From: an uncultured Bacilli bacterium
Lineage (GTDB): Bacteria > Bacillota_I > Bacilli_A > RF39 > UBA660
Reading direction: 5' to 3'
DNA: 64,000 nucleotides
NCBI GenBank assembly: GCA_934096315.1
Contig: CAKOLT010000003.1
Location: 9,085-73,084, forward strand
Positions 54,180 through 62,180 of this stretch are shown in pieces; the first letter of the stretch is position 1; each line of letters opens with the position of its first letter. Under the pieces are notes generated by a model. The model had not been told where the DNA came from. It ran no database searches and saw nothing but the letters and a program-made list of their open reading frames with translations. Both the position numbers and the translations under genes were made by a program.

Positions 54180-54929
54180 TTATTTATTTCCCTTAAATAT
54201 TTGTTTAAATATATTAGTACCCTTTTGTTTTTTTAAATCTTTATTTATCTTCTTACGGTAGTTATCTAGATAATTTATTAAGTTACCACTGAAAGGAAAC
54301 ATAAAGCTTGTCCTTTCTTTCATTTTAATTCTAGCGTCTTTTATATCTCTTTTTAATTCTTCATATCTAACTATTATGCTATTGTTGTGAGCGTATTTTT
54401 TAACACGAACTAATATCTTTGAAGAATATACGAAGTCTATAATAATTGTAGAGAAGAACATTCCTAAAACAAAGCAGAATTCTATGTGGTTTGAAAACCA
54501 ATCTAGGTAAATCATTACTTTGCCCGCTACAAAGAAATAGTATATAGCGGCAATTAGGGTCCATATTAATGAAAATAGTGGGCATATTATTCCTTTAAAG
54601 TTTAACCAGTTGGAACTGTAATCCCATAGTTTTATTCCAAAGCCCCTTATGAATATGAGACCTCCAATTAATTCTATTACTGTCATAGATACTCCCATAA
54701 GAAGTATGCACCATATGGGGTTTTCAAAAGATGAGGCTATTTCTGAATATATAAGGGTCATGGTGCATAAGCCAAAACCATATATAGGTAAATATGGTCC
54801 CATTAGAAAGCCGGGGTTAATCCACTTGCCTCCTACTACTCTACGATATATTAGTTCGAGAAAGTAACCGAATATACTTCCAATAAAGAATATAAAAAGA
54901 TATTTTAAAAATACTGTCATCAAAACCAC
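54180..54929 (-). CDS. CmpB-type putative ABC transporter membrane protein
   Basis: A 249-residue membrane protein with about six helices. FIGSIFGYFLELIYRRVVGG, KWINPGFLMGPYLPIYGFG and the LGMFFSTIIIDFVYS region match the family Pfam calls 'putative ABC-transporter type IV' (CmpB). A basic, cytoplasmic C-terminal ~70 residues follows. It is common as a lone gene in Firmicutes, and the transport claim is not proven. No ATPase gene adjoins. It lies between a hypothetical (7 nt upstream) and the methylase gene. Confidence 0.85.
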   Translation of the reverse strand: MVLMTVFLKYLFIFFIGSIFGYFLELIYRRVVGGKWINPGFLMGPYLPIYGFGLCTMTLIYSEIASSFENPIWCILLMGVSMTVIELIGGLIFIRGFGIKLWDYSSNWLNFKGIICPLFSLIWTLIAAIYYFFVAGKVMIYLDWFSNHIEFCFVLGMFFSTIIIDFVYSSKILVRVKKYAHNNSIIVRYEELKRDIKDARIKMKERTSFMFPFSGNLINYLDNYRKKINKDLKKQKGTNIFKQIFKGNK

Positions 54930-54936
54930 TCCTAAC

Positions 54937-55623
54937 TTATTTTCTTATTTTAAATTTAAGTAATTGAATATCTTCTTCTATAGTGTTATATTCTATGATA
55001 ACTACTGCTGTAGTCTCTTCACTTAAACTTTGCATATTCTCATTAAGTTCTACTTCAGATAAGGCACTATATACTTTTTTATAACCATCATAAGCGGCAT
55101 TTTTTATTTTAAAGTTACTGATGCTATAATCTTTATCTAAAGAAATATCATTATAATATACATAATCTTCGTTATCATAAATATTATTTTCATCGGAATA
55201 AATTAGGTTTGCGGGCTCACTACCAAATAATAACTTATAATATCCTTTATATATATTTAGATCCATATATGTTTTATCTCCACTAGAATAGTAGGAAATA
55301 TCCTGAATATTTTTTAAGTTTAAGTAATCAAATACAAACCTTTGTTTGTTTTCATCAGTTAGTAAATTATTATTATAATTTATTTTATCAGAATCTTTTT
55401 CATCTTTACCTACAAGTATTTTACTAAAACATGGGGCGATATTATTTAAATAATCTTCTAACTGTTTTTTTTCATAAGTAGTTACTTCTTTATTTATTAT
55501 CTCATCAGTATTAGATTTGTAGGTTCTATAATAATATACATATAAAGAAAATAGAATTGTAATTAATATTAGAATAATTAGTACTATTGTAGGAACTACT
55601 AGTTTACTATCTTTCTTACTCAT
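54937..55623 (-). CDS. Hypothetical single-pass membrane protein
   Basis: A 228-residue protein I do not recognise. A short basic N-terminus and one membrane helix (about 9-32, VVPTIVLIILILITILFSLY) precede an outer domain rich in Tyr/Asp/Asn (NNIAPCFSKILVGKDEKDSD; NDISLDKDYSISNFKIKNAA). Only one Cys is in the outer domain. GGAGGT and a good promoter lie upstream, so it appears to be the first gene of the long minus-strand run that continues through the methylase, rimM and trmD. Confidence 0.7.
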   Translation of the reverse strand: MSKKDSKLVVPTIVLIILILITILFSLYVYYYRTYKSNTDEIINKEVTTYEKKQLEDYLNNIAPCFSKILVGKDEKDSDKINYNNNLLTDENKQRFVFDYLNLKNIQDISYYSSGDKTYMDLNIYKGYYKLLFGSEPANLIYSDENNIYDNEDYVYYNDISLDKDYSISNFKIKNAAYDGYKKVYSALSEVELNENMQSLSEETTAVVIIEYNTIEEDIQLLKFKIRK

Positions 55624-55648
55624 ATCTTACATACCTCCGTTTAAAATA

Positions 55649-55677
55649 AATATACCACAAAAAATAATTAATGTAAA
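55649..55677 (-). promoter_or_regulatory. Promoter heading the 55.6-44.7 kb gene block
   Basis: TTTACA (55672-55677) and TATATT (55649-55654), 17 nt apart on the minus strand, about 26 nt before the ATG at 55623. Confidence 0.55.
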
Positions 55678-55678
55678 G

Positions 55679-55703
55679 AAAAAAGAGGGAAAAATTTTCC
55701 CTC
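55679..55703 (-). terminator. Terminator downstream of comEC
   Basis: Stem GAGGGA(AAA) / (TTT)TCCCTC followed by TTTTTTC on the minus strand, about 200 nt after the comEC stop. Confidence 0.75.
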
Positions 55704-55901
55704 AGATCTATATTAAACGCAAGTCTGCGACTTACGGTCTTACGTAAGCATATTTAAGTTTTTTACTCTACACTATTAATATATGTTTGTATACATTTAT
55801 TATGCTTATTATTTATCATTCTATACTATTTTATGTTTAATTGTTGGAAATGTTACTATAAATGATTAAATTAATGTTATTTCAATGATGTTTTCCTTAT
55901 C
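55704..55901. other. Intergenic region with short palindromes
   Basis: No ORF or tRNA. On the minus strand, just before the terminator, it contains CTTACGTAAG and the stem TAAGTC-GCA-GACTTG. It is either the long 3' end of the comEC transcript or a small RNA ending at 55679. Confidence 0.4.
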
Positions 55902-58004
55902 TTATGGATTGCACGTTTCTATGCTGTAGTTATCTTCATTTAATTTAACCATAATACTTCCCTTTAGGTCTGTTCTATAGATAGTACTACTTTTTAAAGT
56001 ATCTAATACTTCCTCTTTGGGATGACCATATCTATTGTTTTCGCCTACACTAATTAAGCTATAATCTGGATTTATTTTGTTTATAAACTGCTTACTTGAT
56101 GAGGTGTTAGAACCATGGTGTCCTACTTTTAAGAAGTTAATATTACTTAGATTATATTTTTCTAAGATGTCTGTTTCTTTATCTATTCCTGCATCCCCCA
56201 TAAAAAGAAATTTATAATTATAGTAGTTTAAATATATTACACTTGAATTGTCGTTTTCATTATCATACTTTTTTGTATTTAAAAATTGTAATTTATAGCT
56301 ATCTATATTTAATTCATTAATGCATGAATAATATTTAATTTTCCTTTTATCTAATACTTTGATTAATTCTTTTTCTAAACTATTTTCTGCCCCACAGTTA
56401 AGTATTACTTTATCTACCTTAAAGTTATTAACTAAGTCAGTAGCCTCGCCCATATGGTCATAATCACCATGGGTTAAGATTAGATAATCCAGTTTGGAGA
56501 CTCCTTTTCCTTTTAAGTAAGGAATTGTTTTACTTTTGGCAATAGAATATTCTTTGCTTCTCTTCGCCCATGACTCTTTTTCATATTTAACGACTCCACC
56601 GGTATCTATTAATATGTTTGCTTTGTTATGTTCCATTTGGATAAAAATGCTGTCTCCTTGTCCTACGTCTAGAAAGGTTATTTCTGCGTTATTATTTAAA
56701 TACATTATATTTTTGTGAATAGTTAGCATAATAATAAATAGATAGATATATTTTATTTTATAGATTGTAAGTATTATAAGAATATAATAGAGGATAATTA
56801 TATAGATATTAATATTTGATAGGGTTATATATCCGAGGTTATGGGAGGATATTAATAGGGTTAATTTTTCCATTAGTATTATAAAGATATATAATATGCT
56901 ATCTAAAAAGGGGAATATAAATGTAAGTAGTGATAGTGGGAATACTATTAGGCTTACATATGGTATATATACTAGGTTTAATAATATACCAAGGATATTT
57001 ACAGCGTTAAAGTTATAGATACATATGGGAAGGGCTACCATAAAGCATATAAAAGATGTATAGAGGCTTTTTAGGATGTTATTTTTTATAAGAGATATTT
57101 TTTTACTTAATAGAATTAGGCTAGCACTTGTTATGTATGAGAACTGGAATGATACGTTAAATAAATAGAATGGATCTATTAGTAATATGATAATAAGCAC
57201 TAAGAGTAAGATATCTTTGTTTTCTAGTTTTAGGTTGAATATTTTATTTATGGCAAAGAGGATGAACATGATGGTGGCTCTTATTATTGAGGCTTGGAAG
57301 GCTGCTAGAAAGAGATATAATAATAGGAATAGTATTACAATGGTGTAGTTTATTTTAGTGCTATAGGATATTCTTTTTAAGAAATATAGAAGGAAGCCTG
57401 CGAACAAACTTACATGCATGCCTGATATAGCAAATAAGTGTGATATTCCATTATTTTGGTATGAGGTAGTTATTTCCTCTTCCAGGAGGCTTTTATCTCC
57501 GAGAATAAAGGTTTTTATATAGCTTTTTGATTTGGAAATTTTAGAGATTCTAGTAGTTATTTTATTTTTTAAATGATAAAGTATGCTATCATTGTTTATA
57601 GTCTTAACTATTTTGTCTGCTGATGCTAGATAATAGATATGTTTATTATATAAATATTTTTTATAATTAAATCCTCCAAAGATAGTGTTTTCTGAAGGTG
57701 CTTCTAGCTTTCCTTTTACAATAATAGAGTCTCCAAGAGAAAGGTTTGATGCAAAATATTTCTTTTCATCAATATTTTTTAGATAGTAGTTTATGATTAG
57801 GGTTTCTTTTGATTTAAGATTGATTGTAAGTTTGTCTCCATCTATTTTATAACTTGTTACCTTACCAGTAAATTCTGTTTCAGTTATGTTATATATACTT
57901 TCTCTTGGAATTAAGTAAATGTTTAAAAGAGATACACCCACTATAAATAGTGCTAATAACTTGTAAAAATGTCTATACCGTAATATTTTCTTTAATCTTC
58001 TCAA
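55902..58004 (-). CDS. comEC: Competence DNA-uptake channel ComEC/Rec2
   Basis: A ~700-residue membrane protein that passes single-stranded DNA into the cell. An N-terminal OB-like outer domain (about 35-135) precedes the Competence domain of about ten helices (GISHLFAISGMHVSLFAGFL). The C-terminal metallo-beta-lactamase domain has FLDVGQGDSIFIQ and the HGDYDHMGEA metal motif. No ATG fits: I prefer the TTG at 58004 (9 nt after GGAG); another TTG at 58019 is possible. Either way the start lies inside comEA (overlap 32 or 47 nt). With ComEA, prepilin peptidase and ComGB-type genes nearby, natural competence is plausible, though comGA and comFA are not seen. Confidence 0.93.
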   Translation of the reverse strand: MRRLKKILRYRHFYKLLALFIVGVSLLNIYLIPRESIYNITETEFTGKVTSYKIDGDKLTINLKSKETLIINYYLKNIDEKKYFASNLSLGDSIIVKGKLEAPSENTIFGGFNYKKYLYNKHIYYLASADKIVKTINNDSILYHLKNKITTRISKISKSKSYIKTFILGDKSLLEEEITTSYQNNGISHLFAISGMHVSLFAGFLLYFLKRISYSTKINYTIVILFLLLYLFLAAFQASIIRATIMFILFAINKIFNLKLENKDILLLVLIIILLIDPFYLFNVSFQFSYITSASLILLSKKISLIKNNILKSLYTSFICFMVALPICIYNFNAVNILGILLNLVYIPYVSLIVFPLSLLTFIFPFLDSILYIFIILMEKLTLLISSHNLGYITLSNINIYIIILYYILIILTIYKIKYIYLFIIMLTIHKNIMYLNNNAEITFLDVGQGDSIFIQMEHNKANILIDTGGVVKYEKESWAKRSKEYSIAKSKTIPYLKGKGVSKLDYLILTHGDYDHMGEATDLVNNFKVDKVILNCGAENSLEKELIKVLDKRKIKYYSCINELNIDSYKLQFLNTKKYDNENDNSSVIYLNYYNYKFLFMGDAGIDKETDILEKYNLSNINFLKVGHHGSNTSSSKQFINKINPDYSLISVGENNRYGHPKEEVLDTLKSSTIYRTDLKGSIMVKLNEDNYSIETCNP

Positions 58005-58683
58005 ATAATTTTTCTCCAATACCGCTTACGTTTAATATATCTTCGATTTTCTTAAAGTTGCCATTTTCTTCTCTGTATGCGATTATTGCTTTAGCTTTAG
58101 ATTCTCCAATACCTGATACAGTGGTTAATTCTTCTACATCTGCAGTATTAATATTTACTTTACTTGAAGTCTGTTTATTACCACTTTCTTCTTTGGTTGT
58201 GCTTTCATTAGAAGATGGAGTTATACAAGCGTCATTTTTAATACTTAACTCTTTTGAGTTATCTATATCAGTTTTTAGTACTTGGTTACTACTAATGGCA
58301 TTTGCTATTTCTTCATTGGTATATATGATTATGACCATTTCATCAGTAACCTTTTTTGCAAGATTGATGTAACTGGTGTTAGCATTAGTACTTAGACCTC
58401 CGGCTAAATTTACTACGTCAATTACTCTAGTATTATCAGTAACTTCGTATACACCACTTTTAGTTACTGCACCTTTTATATCTACGTAGTATGTCTTAGC
58501 CTCTAACTGTGTTTCTTTCTCTTCTTGGGGGGAATTTTCTTCTAAAGTATTGTGAGCATTTATATTATTACTTATTTCTTTTGATTTAGTTAAAGATATT
58601 TTTAAAAATATAAATGCTATTATTATGATAATTAGTAAGAAGAGTCCGATGGCATACTTGTACTTAAGTAAAATCTTTTTCAT
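57973..58683 (-). CDS. comEA: Competence DNA receptor ComEA
   Basis: A 236-residue protein. It has one N-terminal membrane anchor (about 11-28, IGLFLLIIIIIAFIFLKISL), then a SLBB domain (TYYVDIKGAVTKSGVYEVTD; VIDVVNLAGGLSTNAN). A Ser/Thr/Glu-rich linker follows, and C-terminal helix-hairpin-helix DNA-binding repeats (KVNINTADVEELTTVSGIGE; GNFKKIEDILNVSGIGEKLF). It binds double-stranded DNA outside the cell and hands it to ComEC. AGGAGGTG precedes the ATG. It overlaps comEC. Confidence 0.96.
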   Translation of the reverse strand: MKKILLKYKYAIGLFLLIIIIIAFIFLKISLTKSKEISNNINAHNTLEENSPQEEKETQLEAKTYYVDIKGAVTKSGVYEVTDNTRVIDVVNLAGGLSTNANTSYINLAKKVTDEMVIIIYTNEEIANAISSNQVLKTDIDNSKELSIKNDACITPSSNESTTKEESGNKQTSSKVNINTADVEELTTVSGIGESKAKAIIAYREENGNFKKIEDILNVSGIGEKLFEKIKENITV

Positions 58684-58693
58684 TTTTTCACCT

Positions 58694-58720
58694 CCTCACT
58701 ATAATATCTCCAAAGTGAGG
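58694..58720 (-). promoter_or_regulatory. Inverted repeat in the comEA leader
   Basis: CCTCACT / AGTGAGG arms of 7 bp with a 13-nt loop sit just before and partly within the ribosome site of comEA; the loop holds a TATTATA stretch. It could be an operator or a translation-controlling hairpin. Confidence 0.35.
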
Positions 58721-58813
58721 CCAAAAATTCCCCCCTGTGTCTGAATTATTACCATAGATTATACGATTATTACCAAAAAAGGTGTCAAGTAAGTGTAAAG
58801 TAAGGAGTTTTTG

Positions 58814-58849
58814 ACAAAAAAAGACTATACCTCTTACTTGGTATAGATC
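58814..58849 (-). terminator. Terminator after the truncated Rpn gene
   Basis: Stem CTATACC / GGTATAG with an 8-nt loop followed by TTTTTTT on the minus strand, 10 nt after the stop at 58859. Confidence 0.8.
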
Positions 58850-58858
58850 TTTATAAAA

Positions 58859-59449
58859 TTAGATTAAATTTAACTTAATAGCATTTATTTCTGATAGGCT
58901 TGCTCCGGTTACTTCTGATATATCTTTCTCTGGATATCCTTTTTTAAGTAAGTTTTTTGTTATTTCATCCTTTTTCTTTTTTTCGCCACGTTCTTCGCCA
59001 ATAGTGATTCCACGTTTCTCGCCACGTTTCTCACCTTTGTACAAGACCTCAGACTCTGTAAATGCTAGCTCTCTCTTATGTTCTTCTTCTGCTGATATAA
59101 TACCTAAATATTCATCATTTTTATTCTTTTCTTTTATTATTTTTATAATTTTATCAATATTCACTTTCTTTATACCTCCTTTCATCAATAATTCTCTTAT
59201 CTTTTCTAAATTAGTAAATCCAAACATAGCTCCTAAATAGACTCTTTTGTCATGGTGCTCTGTGATGCTGTCGTTGGTATAATTATATACCATCTTTTTA
59301 CATTTTGCAACATCTACGTTTAAATTAACCATATTTTTTAAAAGTGGTTCTTTTGTAGATATATTTTCTTTGATGTATATAGATATTACATATCTAGTAA
59401 ACAAGTTAACATTAAAGAATTTAGTATTGCTACCAGACAACATTAGGCT
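58859..59449 (-). pseudogene. Truncated Rpn-family PD-(D/E)XK nuclease/transposase, C-terminal part
   Basis: About 190 codons remain. LLKNMVNLNVDVAKCKKMVY and RVYLGAMFGFTNLEKIRELL, a charged repeat-like stretch of Gly-Glu-Lys-Arg (EKRGEKRGITIGEERGEKKK) and the terminal NLLKKGYPEKDISEVTGASL are typical of the C-terminus of Rpn-type proteins. The N-terminal nuclease domain is gone. The frame runs into transposase sequence of the opposite strand at about 59450, and the only start there is a TTG within that foreign DNA. Not a functional nuclease; probably left by IS insertion and deletion. Confidence 0.65.
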
Positions 59450-59680
59450 GTTGAAAATAAAATACATTGGCAACTAGATTTTACGTTTCGTCAAGATAAT
59501 AATACTGCCATGAATAAGAAAGCATTACTAAACTTAGAAATAATACATAAATTTGTATTAGCTGTATTAAGCAGAGCAAAATCTAGATATAAGTTAAGTT
59601 TGAAAAAAATAAGAAAGCATTTATCAAATAATTTTGAAAGCTTTTTGCCTGAATTATTTTGCTATTTAATGCTTAACTAA
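59450..59680 (+). mobile_element. ISAs1-type transposase C-terminal remnant
   Basis: The plus frame reads VENKIHWQLDFTFRQDNNTA and continues NKKALLNLEIIHKFVLAVL to a stop at 59680. This is the 'ENK-HW-LDV-F-ED' block and following helices at the end of ISAs1-family transposases (the catalytic Glu is the one in ENK). Upstream of 59450 the frame is stopped at once and sequence switches to the truncated Rpn gene. Only about 76 codons survive. Confidence 0.75.
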
Positions 59681-59683
59681 GGA

Positions 59684-59794
59684 TCGGTTTTTTGCTAAAA
59701 AAATCGTTTAAAGTCTTTAATTATCTGGTATTTAAACGATTTAAAAATAAATTTATATTTTTATCCTGAAGAAGAAAATAAAAAAAAATTAAAA
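59684..59794. repeat. Hairpin-rich tail of the IS remnant
   Basis: A CGGTTTTTT / AAAAAAATCG stem at about 59684-59705 is followed by a perfect 12-bp inverted repeat (AAATCGTTTAAA 59701-59712 and TTTAAACGATTT 59731-59742). These are possible IS end or terminator sequences. No gene. Confidence 0.5.
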
Positions 59795-60352
59795 TTAATC
59801 TTTAATTCTAATCTTTTTCTTATTATTCTTATTAATAATTCTATCTAACTTAACGGCAACCTTATCATATTCCTTATATACAAGAGGCACTATAATATTA
59901 CCCTCTAGATCTATTGCACCATAATAGAACTCTAATTTAAACATTTTACTTACTACTTTACACACTATATATAGATTATCTTCATATTCGTATATACCTT
60001 GATATGATGGTTTAACTCTAACTATGTTATTAGCATCTCTAAGACCAACATTATTTTGAAATAGTTCTTCATTAGAGCCATCATCTTTGGAAGTAAAAGT
60101 TGATATTCTATTACTTCTTATCATAACTTCTTCATTGATAACCTCAAGCATCCATGGTAGATCTCCGAGAGTTATATTATTAGTGATACGAAAATAATAA
60201 GTAAGTGGTCTAGGGTCCACGATAAGTTTATACTTCTTCCCAGTATATACCTCTCTATAACAGCCGTTTTCTTCTACTTTAAAGGCATGTTTAATTGGGG
60301 TTTCTTCCCCTTTAAAAGGTATGCACGCAATTAATAGATTATTAATATTCAT
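59795..60352 (-). CDS. Hypothetical protein
   Basis: A 185-residue beta-rich protein I do not recognise. Near the C-terminus YYGAIDLEGNIIVPLVYKEYD resembles a WG-type repeat ('iD.nGk.ivp..yd'); only one copy is present. The N-terminus MNINNLLIACIPFKGEE is mildly hydrophobic but not a clear signal. The ribosome site AAGGAGAT lies within the last codons of the HD-domain gene, so the two are translationally coupled. Function unknown. Confidence 0.65.
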   Translation of the reverse strand: MNINNLLIACIPFKGEETPIKHAFKVEENGCYREVYTGKKYKLIVDPRPLTYYFRITNNITLGDLPWMLEVINEEVMIRSNRISTFTSKDDGSNEELFQNNVGLRDANNIVRVKPSYQGIYEYEDNLYIVCKVVSKMFKLEFYYGAIDLEGNIIVPLVYKEYDKVAVKLDRIINKNNKKKIRIKD

Positions 60353-60353
60353 T

Positions 60354-60857
60354 TTATAATCTCCTTCCCATAATTAGTATTATTACAGCAATTTGATTTA
60401 AATATCTATAATTACACATAAAACTCATTCCAAACTCATATGTTGCAATAACTTTATCTACAAAGGATACTACCCAGCTTTCTACTGACCTTGGAATATA
60501 TATGGGCATTAAAGGAAACATATGAGATATTATTATATCTTTTTCAGTATCATTTAATTCGAATAATGTGCTTGCATTCTCTAAGGCAATCTTAGGATGC
60601 ATAAATATGTTTCGATGTTTCTCTTTATTAGTAGCCCCTATATCTATAAAGTAGTCATGGAGCATGGCACCCTTACAAACACTTTTATAGTCTAATTTTA
60701 AGAATTTTGCAATCTTATAAGAGAAGTATGCTACCCTCTTTGAATGAAGCATTCTAGATATTCCATGATGCCTGCATTCATCTAAGATTAGATATTCTTT
60801 ATTAGTAATAATATCTTCAATAATATTATCAAACTCTCTATTTTTTTTCATTAACAT
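60354..60857 (-). CDS. HD-domain phosphohydrolase-like protein
   Basis: A ~167-residue protein. HHGISRMLHSKRVAYFSYKI supplies the first metal His, and GAMLHDYFID is the His-Asp pair. MHPKIALENAS and the IISHMFPLMP His continue the HD pattern. It may act on a nucleotide or be a degenerate regulator; the substrate is unknown. I choose the ATG at 60857 (MLMKKNREFD). The start is uncertain because the ribosome site (AGAAG) is weak. It lies between two hypotheticals in a three-gene operon with its own promoter at 61379-61407. Confidence 0.75.
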   Translation of the reverse strand: MLMKKNREFDNIIEDIITNKEYLILDECRHHGISRMLHSKRVAYFSYKIAKFLKLDYKSVCKGAMLHDYFIDIGATNKEKHRNIFMHPKIALENASTLFELNDTEKDIIISHMFPLMPIYIPRSVESWVVSFVDKVIATYEFGMSFMCNYRYLNQIAVIILIMGRRL

Positions 60858-60917
60858 AATTAACACTTCTTTCACAATATAATATATTGATATTAAAAAA
60901 TGGATAACAAAGTTATC

Positions 60918-61337
60918 CTATTTTTCCATCATGTTTAGAAGATTTATTTTAAACATATCTTTTTGAGCATGAGATTTTGATACCATAACTCCTTTATAAG
61001 TAGTTAACTCTTTTTGATGCCCTTCATTTAAAATATCTTCTGGAGTTATTGTATCTAGCATAACTATATTTTGCTTTTTATATACGGAATAATGAAGAAC
61101 AATATCTCCATGGACTTTGGAGAACATAGCATCCGTAGGTAATTTAAGTTCGTATTTATCTACTGCATTTTTAGTGTTTTTAGAAACCATAACTCCCTTA
61201 AATTCTCCCTCACGAAGTGCTGGATAATATTCAAATATAAGCTTTTTATAAGCAAGCATATTATATTTTTTTACTGCTCTTTCTTTCTTCCTAAATTCGT
61301 TTTCGTTTAAATACTCCATAACATAAGAATTTTTCAT
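60918..61337 (-). CDS. Hypothetical protein with an internal repeat
   Basis: A 139-residue soluble, basic protein I do not recognise. The phrase FKGVMVSKNTKNAVDKYELK at about 47-66 is echoed by YKGVMVSKSHAQKDMFKINL at about 113-132, so the protein may hold two copies of a ~65-residue unit. AAGGGGGGAT precedes the ATG at 61337, and a consensus promoter lies 42 nt upstream of the start. It is first in a three-gene operon with the HD-domain gene. Confidence 0.65.
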   Translation of the reverse strand: MKNSYVMEYLNENEFRKKERAVKKYNMLAYKKLIFEYYPALREGEFKGVMVSKNTKNAVDKYELKLPTDAMFSKVHGDIVLHYSVYKKQNIVMLDTITPEDILNEGHQKELTTYKGVMVSKSHAQKDMFKINLLNMMEK

Positions 61338-61378
61338 CTTAATCCCCCCTTAATATATTATCAACCAAACGCATTATA

Positions 61379-61407
61379 ATTATAGCACATTTTAAAACAT
61401 TTGTCAA
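61379..61407 (-). promoter_or_regulatory. Consensus promoter of the 61.3-59.8 kb operon
   Basis: TTGACA (61402-61407) and TATAAT (61379-61384), exactly 17 nt apart on the minus strand. The -35 overlaps the stop codon of the prepilin peptidase gene. Confidence 0.8.
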
Positions 61408-62171
61408 ATTTTAATGATAAAATTTATTATTTCTGAAAAAGATATACCCCATATATTCATTAGTATAGCGGACATACATAGGAATGGACCAAAGGGAATT
61501 AAGCTATCTTTATTAGATATTAGTACGTATATTGCAATAGGAAAAGCAATAAATGTTGCCATAAATATAGTTAATATAGCTATTGGATACCCAAGTACTA
61601 AGCCAAATAGAAATAGGAGTTTTATGTCTCCTCCTCCGAGAGATTCTTTTTGAAATAGATGATCTCCGAGAAGTTTTATAACATACATTGTAAGAAATGA
61701 AATACAGCCGTATCCTATTTTCTCAAATGTATGAAATAGTCCTACATCTAAAATATTAACTATAATAATTAAAATTACGGATACTATTAATACTTCATCT
61801 AATATAATCATATACTCTATATCACTAATTATTACTATAATTAATGCTGATATAAATATGAGAGATATTAAAGCAGTATAACTAAAGCCAAATACATGAT
61901 AGTTAACTACGTAAAGTACTCCTGTAATAATTTCTATTACTGGATAACTTAGGGAAAGTGTTTTTTTACATTTTCTGCACCTACCCCTTTGAATAATATA
62001 AGATAGTACTGGTATTAATTCATACCATTTTAGTTTATGATTACAATAATCGCAGTGGGAAGAAGGAAATATTATGGATTCTTGTCTTGATAATCTAGTA
62101 GCTACTACATAAAAGAAAGACCCCATAACACTTCCTAATATAAAATATAGTATTATAAATATGTACTCCAT
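61404..62171 (-). CDS. Prepilin peptidase / N-methyltransferase (PilD/ComC type)
   Basis: A 255-residue polytopic membrane enzyme that cuts the leader of type IV pilins and methylates the new N-terminus. The N-terminal methylase domain has both zinc CxxC pairs (SSHCDYCNHKLKW and GRCRKCKKTLS). The aspartyl protease residues are in ISDIEYMIILDE and GGGDIKLLFLFG (the GxGD motif). About eight helices. It lies 9 nt after the PilC-type gene, so it acts in the same pilus/competence pseudopilus system, and would process the pilin-like gene at the right edge if that carries a class III leader. Confidence 0.94.
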   Translation of the reverse strand: MEYIFIILYFILGSVMGSFFYVVATRLSRQESIIFPSSHCDYCNHKLKWYELIPVLSYIIQRGRCRKCKKTLSLSYPVIEIITGVLYVVNYHVFGFSYTALISLIFISALIIVIISDIEYMIILDEVLIVSVILIIIVNILDVGLFHTFEKIGYGCISFLTMYVIKLLGDHLFQKESLGGGDIKLLFLFGLVLGYPIAILTIFMATFIAFPIAIYVLISNKDSLIPFGPFLCMSAILMNIWGISFSEIINFIIKI

Positions 62172-62180
62172 AACATCCCC

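Noticed and set aside
59450..59473. Extended start of the Rpn-type ORF at 59473 (MPMYFIFNS)
   Set aside because: The start is a TTG and the first residues are the antisense of transposase sequence, so they are not part of the original protein.
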